DNA of 64,000 bases from Sphaerosporella brunnea (Eukaryota; Ascomycota; Pezizomycetes; Pezizales; Pyronemataceae). Positions 1-11,898 of the stretch are shown here, piece after piece. How positions within the stretch are numbered: position 1 is the first letter of the stretch; every line of letters begins with the position of its first letter. The notes under the pieces were generated by a model. It saw only the letters and a program-made list of their open reading frames with translations, ran no database searches and was not told the origin of the DNA. Both the position numbers and the translations under genes were made by a program. The stretch covers positions 124,001-188,000 of the forward strand of contig VXIS01000040.1 in the NCBI GenBank assembly GCA_008704415.1. The letters run 5' to 3'.

Positions 1-3098
<3,098 letters not shown>

Positions 3099-3139
3099 CT
3101 ATCGCGCCGTCTGTACCGTGAAACCCGGTACCAAGTAAG

Positions 3140-3600
3140 TATGTCGCACGCGTGGTCGTATCGGCGTCGAAAGCTATCGCGTCGCGTTTATTGGGGGGGG
3201 GGGGGGGTTCCGAATTTGAGGGTAGGATTGTCTGAGGAATAGTGTGTCGCGTTTCTGGGCTTGAGCACGTTGGTGACCGAGAAAGCGATTTGTTGTGGCT
3301 TGTCGTTTATAGTCTTGCGGCGAGGAACGATTGGTGTTGAAGCGGTTGGTCTCTTCCGTCGCGAACTTCAGCCAGGAGACAAATCTGTAAGCGGGTTAGG
3401 CGTGGCTTGGCTTCGCTATGACATAAGCGAACAATTCCCGCTGCTCGCCACACACGGAACATCCGCGAACAACGACGAAGCTCCAAGAGCAGCCCACTAA
3501 CTCGCTTTCTACTTCGAAGAATCGCACGTATAGACACAGCTTTAATCAGAAACACTGGATATCTCAGATGCTGACAGTTCGGCGGCAGACAACAGCAATC
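3140..3600. other. Divergent intergenic region SAS3/NDUFA1
   Basis: Upstream region shared by SAS3 (minus) and NDUFA1 (plus). It may hold the missing first exon of SAS3. The one clear feature is a run of about 15 G at 3193-3207. No other element was recognised. Confidence 0.6.
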
Positions 3601-4139
3601 ATGGGTGTCCCTTTCGAAGCCCTCATCCCATATGCGATCATGCTCGGCGTATGTCGTCGATCGAAATCACTCCCAGTTGTGTGCAGCTGCGGCTAACAAG
3701 TGTACGGTATAGATGTTTGGTGTTTCCGGTGGTGTGAGTTGACCGCTTCTTACTCGGATTGGCTCGAGGATTGACCGTGCCCGAAGGCGGTGTCCGGACT
3801 CCGATACTGGCAGTTTGAGAAGAACAGAGGCCGACACGGCTTAGACACCTGGGATACTGTTTGTCGAACCCTGCGTCTCTACTCTCAGAACTATGCTAAC
3901 GTTTTGTAATGCAGAACAGTATGGCGCCCAGTTTACCGCGGGGAATTGCTGCTAACTGTACTATCAGTGATGGAGCGTGACCGCCGCCTGACGGGCAGCA
4001 TTTATGGACAGAGGGACGACTCTATTGCGCCCAAGATCTTCGCGCTGAACTCTGCTTGGAGGGTATGAGGGCCCCTCTCTCCCGGCGCCGGCAATGTCAC
4101 TGACATATCGGATTGTAGCTCGAGAAGAGAATGTTCTAA
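3601..4139 (+). CDS. NADH:ubiquinone oxidoreductase MWFE subunit (NDUFA1 homologue), complex I
   Basis: Small single-pass subunit of the membrane arm of mitochondrial complex I. Six exons: 3601-3648, 3713-3733, 3787-3858, 3915-3918, 3968-4062 and 4119-4139. They sum to 261 nt, giving 86 residues. The product starts MGVPFEALIPYAIML, continues with a short hydrophobic stretch (MFGVSGG), and holds the family motif MMERDRRLTG, a segment ending in NSAWR, and the C terminus LEKRMF. Exon 4 is only four bases (AACA). It is supported because the two introns around it each have a GT donor, a GCTAAC branch site and an AG acceptor, and because it restores both frame and the conserved Met-Met-Glu-Arg-Asp. 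The other introns also have GT-AG ends. Least certain is the acceptor at 3786, which gives a few extra residues (AVSG) relative to what I expect. Promoter is shared with SAS3. Confidence 0.82.
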
Positions 4140-5000
4140 GCAGCCACATGGGGCCTTGCTCTCGGTCAATTCTTACTTTTAGATGTCCCCGCTGTCTATA
4201 AAATCCGATTCCCAATGCTCATCACGAATGATCATGTCCACTGAAAAGGCTCCAATTTGTGCATTGTTCTATCGGATCCGTCTAAATCGGCCCTGAACAA
4301 GTGATTGGGCCTGAGCGGAACTAATATTTTCGGAAGCATCTCAGCGATCGTTGTTTGCGCGATCACTTGCCGCAGGCGGCCTGCGAGAGTGGTGATCTGA
4401 CCGCATCCTCGCTCTGCAGATGCAAATTTGTATCCGGATGTCGCTCTACTGAGCTGCATCCCGCTTGACCGATACTCTCAGTGAACCATTACACAGCATG
4501 GAGGGGTGTCACTGGCATCGGGAAAGAAACCATGCGCACCAGAAAGAGGTTAATGTTTGGAGACTTCACCCAAGAATTGATGGCCCGGAATCCATATAGT
4601 CCTCTTTCAGGGAACTTTGGTGGGACGAGCACAACATATTGTCTTGCTCGGTGTCACGTACAGTCGTAATCCCCCTGCGGCAAGGCGGGGAGTGTTGTCA
4701 GTGCAACTTCTACGGAAAGGAATCATATGCGACAAAATCAATGACTCGAAAGCTGTTGGACTTGACGGTGGTGTCACTGCCAGATATTGAAAAAAAGTCC
4801 TGTGTAGATTCCGTATGTATGACTCCGTGCAACTTCACACCATATGCCCCCCAGATCGCCTTCACCCAAACAACTCGACCTCAAATAGAAAGCACAATCA
4901 AGAAATTAGGCGCCCCCACTCATCACTCCCATACTCCGTTCCAGATCCACTCCGTGTTTGTCACTACAAGACTAGATATCAAAAGAAAAAGGTCTAAAAT
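4140..5000. other. Intergenic, convergent 3' ends
   Basis: Between the stops of NDUFA1 (plus) and the carbonic anhydrase (minus). The open frames here are short and lack family motifs or plausible splicing. I see no gene or repeat. Confidence 0.5.
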
Positions 5001-5704
5001 TTACTGCAGCTCCTTGCGGTGGTCCTTGATAGTGAAAACATGTCGCTCGGAGTCCTCAGGGAATTCGAGGACGTGACACTTTCCACAAGCGACATCGAAA
5101 ACCCAGCCATGGACCTCCAATCCACGCTCCTCCATAGCCTCCTGAACATTCGCATTCTTGAGCACAGACCTGACCTGCTCGATGACATTGAACTCCACCA
5201 ACCTGTCGCTCTGCTGCTTCTGGGTCAATCCCTCGAGCTCCTTCTCGTACTTCGCGCGCACTTCCCGGACGTGGCGCAACCAGGAGTCAATGAGGCCCAG
5301 CTTCTTCTGTCCGAGCGCAGCGTTGACACCACCGCAGCTATAGTGGCCGCACACAATGATGTGCTGGACCTGCAGCACCTCGACGGCGTACTGCAGCACA
5401 CTAAGAGAGGAGAGATCGGTCGCGGGGAGAACGTTCGCGATGTTGCGGTGCACGAACACCTCGCCGGGTTGCAGGTCTAGCACAGTGGTCTCGGGGACGC
5501 GAGAGTCCGAGCAGCCGTACCAGAGGATCTGAGGGGATTGTCCCTTGGCGAGAGAGGGGAAAAGGGCGGGGTTTGTTTGAGCGGTGCGGGCGGCCCACTC
5601 GCGGTTGCGTTCAAGCAAGGTGCTGATAACGTCTGGAGTTACGCGGCGTGTCAGTACCCAGTGGTTTTGGCTAGGAAATAGAGAAGCTTACCCTCGGTGG
5701 CCAT
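5001..5704 (-). CDS. Beta-class carbonic anhydrase
   Basis: Zinc enzyme that interconverts CO2 and bicarbonate (fungal Nce103 family). Two exons, 5692-5704 and 5001-5632, joined across a 59-bp intron (GTAAGC...CCAG), encode 214 residues, the usual size of the compact fungal enzymes. The product begins MATEDVISTLLERN. It has the CSDSR motif (Cys45, Asp47, Arg49) and the CGHYSCGG motif (His101, Cys104), so the three zinc ligands and the Asp-Arg dyad are present. FVHRNIANV and GWVFDVACGK are typical of the family. I chose the short start because it matches where family members usually begin, but the first exon stays open in the same frame back to an ATG at 6055. That would add a 117-residue leader (MPSATPSFPSARSL...) with one hydrophobic stretch. 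The longer form could be an alternative product or a chance open frame. Confidence 0.93.
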
Positions 5705-6055
5705 CTTTGCGAGTATTGGTGCTGTGGAGGGGCCTGGTGCGTTGTTGTCTAGCACAAGGTTTGTGGTGGTGTTGAGTCCCGTCACGTTGGAGACTTCTTC
5801 TTGCGTGGATGCGTTGTTGACTTCTTTCTGCTTCAACTTGGGTTCCTTGGGTTCCTTCTTATTGCCCCTCAGCCTATCCGTAACAATTAACCAAAAGCCT
5901 GCCAGATTACCGATAAGCAGATGGGCCGAAGAGTGGGTTGCCTTCCGTCCGTACCGATGGCCGTTCAGATAGAAGTTGTAGGCGATAGGATCCAAAACGT
6001 GGTTGTAGGGTTTGAGGGAACGTGCGCTCGGAAAAGACGGAGTCGCTGAGGGCAA

Positions 6056-7880
6056 GCAGACGGGGGATAGATCCTAAGTACTCGATGTGAGGTGGGGTTG
6101 TAGCGCTGAAGGTGGTATGAGTATGGCGGTGGGAGACAGATGTGCTCTTTTAAGTCAACAGCACACGGCAGATGTCAGCGGTGGGGGTGCCCTTTTCAGG
6201 GTGGGACAGACAGCCCCTCTCAAAGCGTGATGTTGAGAAACCGTATGTAATCACCCCCGCTGTTCACTGAGCATGCAATATGCAGGTGATTTCAATGACC
6301 CGTTGAATGTGAGAAGAAGCATTTGGACAAGGCTTTTGCAACGATCTTCGACACGGTGAAGCCCATCGCCACAGGTTACCCCGTTACAGTGTGTTGTTCC
6401 TCTTCGCTGCCAGGGATGGCGATGAGCCATGAGCCGCCGCACGAGCAATCGTGTCAGCACCATCTACCAAAAGTTCCAAAACCAAGTCCCGACAACCCCC
6501 ACGAGACAATCCTCCAGAAACGCCACAATGTCCTGCTGGCCTAGGCCTGCCGAGTGCTCCTTTTCGGAAACGACCGTCCTGGCTTCTCTGGCAACGGTAG
6601 TGTGAGAAGTTAAGGGATATGCAGTTGTTGTCGTACATCTGCAATTCACGGTCTCTGCTCGTAGCCCTGGATATTGTATCCGATGAACGTGTTCTCGCAA
6701 TGGGTTCACTCAGGATAACTCTGCTTTGAGGCGCCGAGAGCAAGGATCATGGCCACTCGTTTGGGCGTGACATCGTTCAATGAATACCATATTGATGGCA
6801 ATAACATGAACTTCTGGGGCTATGTACAACCTAAAGCCAGAGGATCCTCGGATACCTCTCTCCAGTAGAGGGAAAGCTTATCAACTGCAAGCAGGCAATA
6901 GGCGCCCCCCCGAACAGCGAGCTGATCGTATGTGCCCATACGATTGGCTCCATACATATCGTAACTTTGCTGGACAATTTATCCCAGGCAACATGTAAAG
7001 ACATACCTACTCGCTTTGCATTCCCGTGAGATGATTCAGGATCTACTAATGAGTTATAAGCCAGCACTGCGGGATGTTCAGGAACATGGCAACTTCCTGG
7101 GTTACGCTCTGAAGATTATTGGCAATGGTATTGGGTTGCGACATCATATCCGTTGCAAGCTCGGGATCTGGGTTGCTCTCAGCCATGGCTCTTTAGGTAG
7201 AGTATAACTAATCTTTGTACTAAGTACTTAGATGTTTCCGTGAGGACGCGCGGCACAGCGGGGTAGAATAAGCAAGTCCGGGGCTGTGATCTAGCTGGCG
7301 CTGCCGTTCGATTCGCTGTTTACACGTTCCCAGCATGCGAGAGCGAGCAGTCGAGGTTTGCCCACTTCCGCAATATCGACGAATAAAAGGGCAAGCTCGT
7401 ACCATGTCGACATCGCTATTGCTGGGATATGCTTCCACTGGCGGGTTCGCCGTTCGAGAGGTGAGCATGGAAGGTCCAAGTTCTGGGGCACTGGCCCAAG
7501 AGTTCGGGAGGGTATCTGGGAGCTTTATTTCAACCGTCATTCCTTCTTCCACCTGAGGCGTACTCAATCCGAGACTCATAATGAGGATACCAAGTGATTT
7601 GATCATAACTTGTCACTCGTGATCTTCGGCGGCCGAAACTTGCGATACTTGAAACCTTTAAACATTAACGGAGCTCATATCTCGAACTGCAGCCCAGCCT
7701 GTTGTCTGCTAGATCAACGGGTAAATTTTTGGGCCCAAAATATATCCTTCAATGAAGCATAGAAAGATAAATCCGTGGAAACAAAACCAACGGCAGCCGG
7801 GATAAATAGCAGGTTTTCTGCCATTCAGAACACCCATCTCGTCACTGAATATCCCTCTCTCAACCTTACAACCAACCAAA
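6056..7880. other. Gene-poor interval
   Basis: About 1.8 kb between the carbonic anhydrase promoter and a small gene at 7881. Several open frames of 60-130 codons occur on both strands, but none shows a recognisable motif or convincing splice signals. No inverted repeat was seen. Confidence 0.4.
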
Positions 7881-8156
7881 ATGTCGTTTACTGCACAAGA
7901 TCTCAATTTGAAGACAGAACAGGAGATTCGGAACCTAGTCCAGGATCCCAATATCTCCCCGTATAATGCAGAGACTCTAGAGAAGTATATCTCCACAAAT
8001 GAAGGTTTTCAGGAGGGTGAAGGCCTTCTGCGGTGTGTCATTCTCAAAGGCTGGTGTTGGTACCGTCGTGCTGATGGAACCAGGAAGTGGGTTAGATTGC
8101 CCGACTTGGATGGCGACGAGGTGGAAGGAGCGGTTTGGGTTTGTCGGGCTGTGTGA
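7881..8156 (+). CDS. Small orphan protein, 91 aa
   Basis: Not recognised. The ATG lies in a good fungal start context (CCAACCAAAATGTCG), and an AT-rich GATAAATAG sequence about 80 bp upstream could act as a TATA-like element. The product is mixed and apparently soluble: a charged N half (MSFTAQDLNLKTEQEIRNLV), then a Trp/Tyr-rich segment GWCWYRRADGTRKWVRLP and an acidic turn DLDGDEVEG. There is no signal peptide or membrane segment. PYNAETLEKYI in the middle is faintly like the N-terminal repeat of eIF3 subunit K, but this is too short to assign. A foldback transposon starts 73 bp after the stop, so the gene may be a truncated remnant. Evidence for expression is limited to start context and length. 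Confidence 0.45.
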   Translation: MSFTAQDLNLKTEQEIRNLVQDPNISPYNAETLEKYISTNEGFQEGEGLLRCVILKGWCWYRRADGTRKWVRLPDLDGDEVEGAVWVCRAV

Positions 8157-8229
8157 GAGTTGGGAGTTTTTGGTATCTTTTGGGTTCAACGGCTTGGATT
8201 GCTGTTTTGGATTTTCATCGCGGAGAGTA

Positions 8230-8344
8230 CCGTATTATCTCGGTAATAAGGCAATGTGGCAAAGTCACTGCGCTCTGTGGTGAAGTCACTCAGCCTCCTG
8301 GCAAAGTCACTTAGCCACGTTGCCTTATTACCGAGATAATACGG
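8230..8344. mobile_element. Foldback MITE, TA-flanked, CCGTATTATC family (115 bp)
   Basis: Complete small inverted-repeat element. Perfect 25-bp terminal inverted repeats start CCGTATTATCTCGG and end TAATAAGGCAA (8230-8254 and 8320-8344). The interior has repeated AAGTCACT motifs. A TA dinucleotide lies on both sides, the target duplication typical of Tc1/mariner-type elements. It is too small to code, so it must depend on a transposase from elsewhere. A truncated relative lies at 9155 and a larger relative with the same terminus at 20835-21181. Confidence 0.88.
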
Positions 8345-8499
8345 TATCTATGAGTCTTTGAGAAGTTAGGCAATTGCTGTCGGGGCTGTTTGCTTCGTAG
8401 TCGGAATTAGAAATAATTGTTTGCCATGAGCATTGTATCTTCAGAGAGCTGTTGTGACAGAAAGCGCTGGCGTCGCTGTACCGGAGTGGAGCATAAGTA

Positions 8500-8715
8500 C
8501 CATATTTTTTGGAGCGAAAGGCTGTCTTTTCGGTAAGGCGCCATCAAGAACTCCGCCAACAATCTACAGCGTTTTTCCATCCAGCGAGTGATGGGCTCAT
8601 CTCAGCTGCAGTACGACTGCCGAATATCCAGAATTTTCAGCCACATGAAGGGTGGCTTCATCCACCGAAGTCCATCCCAGCGGCTTACTCATCCCTTTCT
8701 TTCCAAAAAATACGG
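8500..8715. mobile_element. Degenerate inverted-repeat element with TA flanks
   Basis: The ends are near-inverted repeats: left TACCATATTTTTTGGAGCGA, and the right end read in reverse TACCGTATTTTTTGGAAAGA. TA lies on both sides. Matching arms are about 25 bp with a few mismatches. The interior is non-coding. Probably an older element of the same general class as the one at 8230, but the mismatches make this less certain. Confidence 0.5.
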
Positions 8716-8743
8716 TACTTTGGCATAGTACCTACTCTCGCAT

Positions 8744-8900
8744 TGGCACCTATGTCGTTTTTTCACCTCTGAAAAGTACGCTGGCTGGCTCAGAAATACG
8801 CATGGCAACGGGCGGCGTTGCGGGGTGGTGGTTGCGGCGCCAGATCTGCCCGCGTATTTCTGAGCCAGCCAGCGTACTTTTCAGCGCGACATAGGTGGCA
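8744..8900. mobile_element. Nested foldback element with 33-bp perfect inner arms
   Basis: Inner arms 8769-8801 and 8852-8884 are perfect inverted repeats that begin CTGAAAAGTACGCTGG. Outside them is a second pair, TGGCACCTATGTCG at 8744-8757 and its reverse complement at 8887-8900, with spacers of unequal length. No coding capacity. The two-tier arrangement suggests one element inserted into another, or a composite foldback. I see no clear target duplication. Confidence 0.7.
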
Positions 8901-8998
8901 AAGTCGGAGGAGCGGGCCCCAGAGTAGGACACGTGCCTAGGGGTGGCGATGAATCTGTATTTACATGCCACCGCAAGCGGCCGAATGCAACATGATTA

Positions 8999-9404
8999 AG
9001 GGCCTGTCTGGATTCGCTTTATTTAGGAGATAATGGTCATTTGGCCAAAATATATTTTCGCTAAAGCGGGGGTTGTTTGGATTCGGCCGCACAAGATCAC
9101 AGTGACGGGGCGGCAGCCGGGCAGCGGGTACTAGAGTACAATGCCAGTGACCGTCCGTATTATCCCGGTAATAAGGCAATGTGGCAAAGTCACTGCGCTC
9201 TGTGGGGAAGTCACTCAGCCACCTGGCATCTGAAGCAGATGTTTTTGCTGTGGTGGGTGCGGGAGTGGTGGTTGCCGGAGCGCTGACGGTGACATCAGCG
9301 ATACTGACGGGGGCTCATTTCGCCACAAACCCTCATTTCATTCCTAATGATATTTTGGCCAAATGACCATTATCTCCTAAATAAAGCGAATCCAGACAGG
9401 CCCT
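8999..9404. mobile_element. MITE with AGGGCCTG termini (about 406 bp)
   Basis: Perfect terminal inverted repeats of about 55 bp, starting AGGGCCTGTCTGGATTCGC (8999-9053 and about 9350-9404). These ends resemble the AGGGCCTGTTTGG ends of an element at 34093. The interior is non-coding and contains a truncated copy of the CCGTATTATC element (9155-9226). Flanks (CATGATTA, AAAACAAA) show no duplication. The superfamily is not settled: such ends occur in hAT- and PIF-like MITEs. Confidence 0.82.
9155..9226 (+). mobile_element. Truncated copy of the CCGTATTATC MITE
   Basis: The first ~70 bp match the element at 8230-8344 with few changes (CCGTATTATCCCGG ... AAGTCACTCAGCC). The right arm is missing and no TA precedes the left end. 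It sits inside the AGGGCCTG element at 8999-9404, so it was inserted or captured there and then lost its right half. Confidence 0.7.
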
Positions 9405-9845
9405 AAAACAAACAAACAAACATAGGTGGCAGCGCGATATGGTTGGGGACATCTAGAGCCGCAGGGTTTTGGGCACCCGCACATTCTCGACCAAAAAAAA
9501 AAAAGAAGACTGTCAGGCGCCTAGCTTTCCCTCGCTCTATCGACTGATTGAGTCGGATTTTCTAGATTCTTCCTGGTTGTCGCGGAAGCAGATTCACGCT
9601 TATCACTCGGTCATTTTGTATGATTACTAAGTGAAAATGAATGTCGCGACCCACCGTGTCCCCAACCATAGTACTCTACCTAGGTAGGTACCCAGAATAG
9701 AGTTTAGAAGCGCATGCACCCGCCAAGCGCAAGCGCCGAGTTCCACACGCGCTTCGTGTCACCCAATTCATTTTTTTTTTAAGCGTCGAAGTCTCGTGTG
9801 AACCCCAAACATACCAGAGCTGCCACAACGACAACTACACGAACA

Positions 9846-11052
9846 ATGGGCAAATGCAAGAAGACTAAGTCGGCCCCCGCCGGGAAGGAGGTTGACCCTC
9901 GTCTCATCGCCCTTGCCCGCTCGTTCCTCAAAGATGCCGGCTTCACCGCGACCCTCAAGATCTTCACGGCTGAAACGGAGTCCAAGAAGTTGAAAGCTGA
10001 CTCGGAAATGCCTGGACCCGCCTCGCTAGAGGAGGCGTTGAAGGCATGGGAAAACGCCCGAGAGAAGACGCAGAAAGAGGAGGACAGTGGCGACGAGAGC
10101 GACTCTGAGAGCAGCGACTCCGAGAGCAGCGACAGCGATAGCAGTGATGATGAGAGCGATAGCGACGGTGACAGTGATAGCTCGGCGACTGTTAGTGGAG
10201 ATGAGAAGCCCCTCAAGAAGGAGGAAAAGCCTGTCAAGGAAGAGGAAAAGAGCGAAGATAGGTATGGAAATGCTACACATTCTTCCATTGGTTTGCAGGG
10301 AATGGAAGAGAATGCCAACCGTGACAGTGACAGTGACAACAGCAGCAGCAGCAGCAGCTCGGACTCTGGCTCCGATTCCTCTGAAGCCTCCTCCGACTCG
10401 GACAGCGACTCTGCTTCCTCCTCGTCCTCTTCCTCGTCTTCTGAAGCCTCCTCCGACTCGGACAGCGACTCTACTTCCTCCTCGTCCTCTTCCTCCTCTT
10501 CCTCTTCCTCCTCGTCCTCCTCATCCTCGTCCTCCTCATCCTCGTCCTCCTCATCCTCGTCCTCCTCATCCTCGTCCTCCAGCAGCGACTCCTCGTCTTC
10601 CGACTCTGACTCCTCTGATGACGACAAAGAGGAGACCCCCAAGAAGGAAACGAAGAAAGAGCCGGGAAACAACAAGCGCAAGCGCTCCCCTTCTCCGGCG
10701 CCTGAGACTAAGAAGCCCAAGGTTGAGGACAACAGCAACGGCAAGAAGCCCGCCGCGCCTAAGCGCTTCTCTCGTATCAACCTGGATGCTGTCGAGTACG
10801 AAGACGAAGTCTTGAAGCGGAATGACTATGAGGCTGCCGGTTTCGCCGAGAACCACTATGCCGCCCGTGCTCATCAGGATTTGATTGTCACAAGGGGTAA
10901 GGGATTCACGAAGGAGAAGAACAAGGTACGATTCTCTGTAGAGATTGGTAAATTAGGAGTACTTAGGCTAACAACGATTACAGAAGAAGCGTGGTTCCTA
11001 CCGTGGTGGCGAGATCAACTTCGAAACCAAGTCTTACAAGTTCAAGGACTAG
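9846..11052 (+). CDS. SRP40: SRP40/Nopp140-like nucleolar phosphoprotein
   Basis: Chaperone-like nucleolar/Cajal-body phosphoprotein linked to snoRNP and pre-rRNA processing. Two exons, 9846-10925 and 10984-11052, flank a 58-bp intron (GTACGA...TACAG); 382 residues. N terminus is a LisH-like helix (VDPRLIALARSFLKDAGF). A long Ser/Asp/Glu tract follows, which would be a CK2 target. A basic stretch KRKRSPSPAPETKKPK precedes the conserved C-terminal SRP40 domain (RFSRINLDAV ... GKGFTKEKNKKKRGSYRGG) ending SYKFKD. An in-frame ATG-free extension reaches 9798, but the ATG at 9846 fits the family start MGKCKK. The Ser tract contains a 60-bp tandem duplication and a 15-bp minisatellite, so tract length probably varies between strains. 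An internal piece (10262-10298) looks like an intron but is 37 nt and would break the frame. Confidence 0.9.
10381..10580 (+). repeat. Tandem repeats inside the SRP40 Ser tract
   Basis: A 60-bp unit starting CTGAAGCCTCCTCCGACTCG occurs twice in tandem (10381-10440, 10441-10500) with two mismatches. It is followed by four to five copies of a 15-bp unit TCCTCATCCTCGTCC. All preserve the reading frame and code mainly for serine. Confidence 0.9.
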
Positions 11053-11632
11053 AAGCCCCGGGCTCGCAGGTAGGCAGAACGGAATGGTACCACGGTTGCT
11101 ATAGACAAAGCGAATATCCTGGCAGATCGGTCGTAGTTATTATTGTTATGGCGTACCAAAAGTTTTTTCCCTACGCAGTTTCCTGGCTGTATCAAGGAGC
11201 GTAGAATGTAAATACGGGTTTTCTGTTGGAACTTTGATCACTTGCCTAGAGCAGAATTCGGTTTTACAGTTTGAACAATTTCTCAAACGTTGAGTAGCAA
11301 GTCCCTTCGTTGCTCAAGGTTTCCACTTGGTGGTGTGGCTTAGTCAGCCAGCTGTAAAGCCAACCGACTAGTTTCGCTGCCGTCCATGAAAAGCAACGAC
11401 AGAAGAAGGTAGCTGGGTGGGGGAGTGGGAGGCTGATGTGTGGCGTTGTGTGGCAACGCTGGATATTCAGCATCACCGTTTCAACTTTCTCAACATCACG
11501 ACGGCCCAGCAGGCCCTCCAAGACGTGCTAGACAGCGTTTTTTGCGACGAATTTGACTACAAGTGGGAGCTTCTAATTCATGATGAATTTTGACGACCGA
11601 GTTTTTATTTTCGCGGTTTTTTGTAGTGCGGG
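11053..11632. other. Intergenic SRP40/STN1
   Basis: 3' region of SRP40 and distal upstream region of STN1. No gene, repeat arm or RNA was recognised; short open frames only. Confidence 0.45.
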
Positions 11633-11637
11633 CCAAT
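11633..11637 (+). promoter_or_regulatory. CCAAT box upstream of STN1
   Basis: GGCCAATCAG, about 265 bp before the STN1 start. This matches the core bound by the fungal Hap/CCAAT-binding complex. Single occurrence, so only a candidate. Confidence 0.35.
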
Positions 11638-11898
11638 CAGAAAATTCGGATCTTGGCGCTCGGCCGCCGGAGTACTGACATCGAAGTTTTGACCTCGCTG
11701 TTGCTTGAAAACTATTACAATAAAAAACTTGAACCTCTATCCTCAATTGCCTTCGGCTCCGGTATGATGTGAAGTTGGAAGTACTAATACATATGGTGTT
11801 GGGAAACACCATATCATTACGTAACCCCATGCCAAGCCAGCCAGCGACAACGACCTCAATGTCGCGTCTTCCCCGTGACAACTTCCGCAACAGCTCGC

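Noticed and set aside
10262..10298. Possible short intron inside SRP40 (GTATGG...TTTGCAG)
   Set aside because: 37 nt is shorter than any supported intron here and its removal would break the frame of the Ser tract and C-terminal domain.
9779..10780. 333-codon minus-strand frame rich in Ser/Glu opposite the SRP40 gene
   Set aside because: It is the mirror of the low-complexity serine tract; SRP40 on the plus strand has family domains and splicing.
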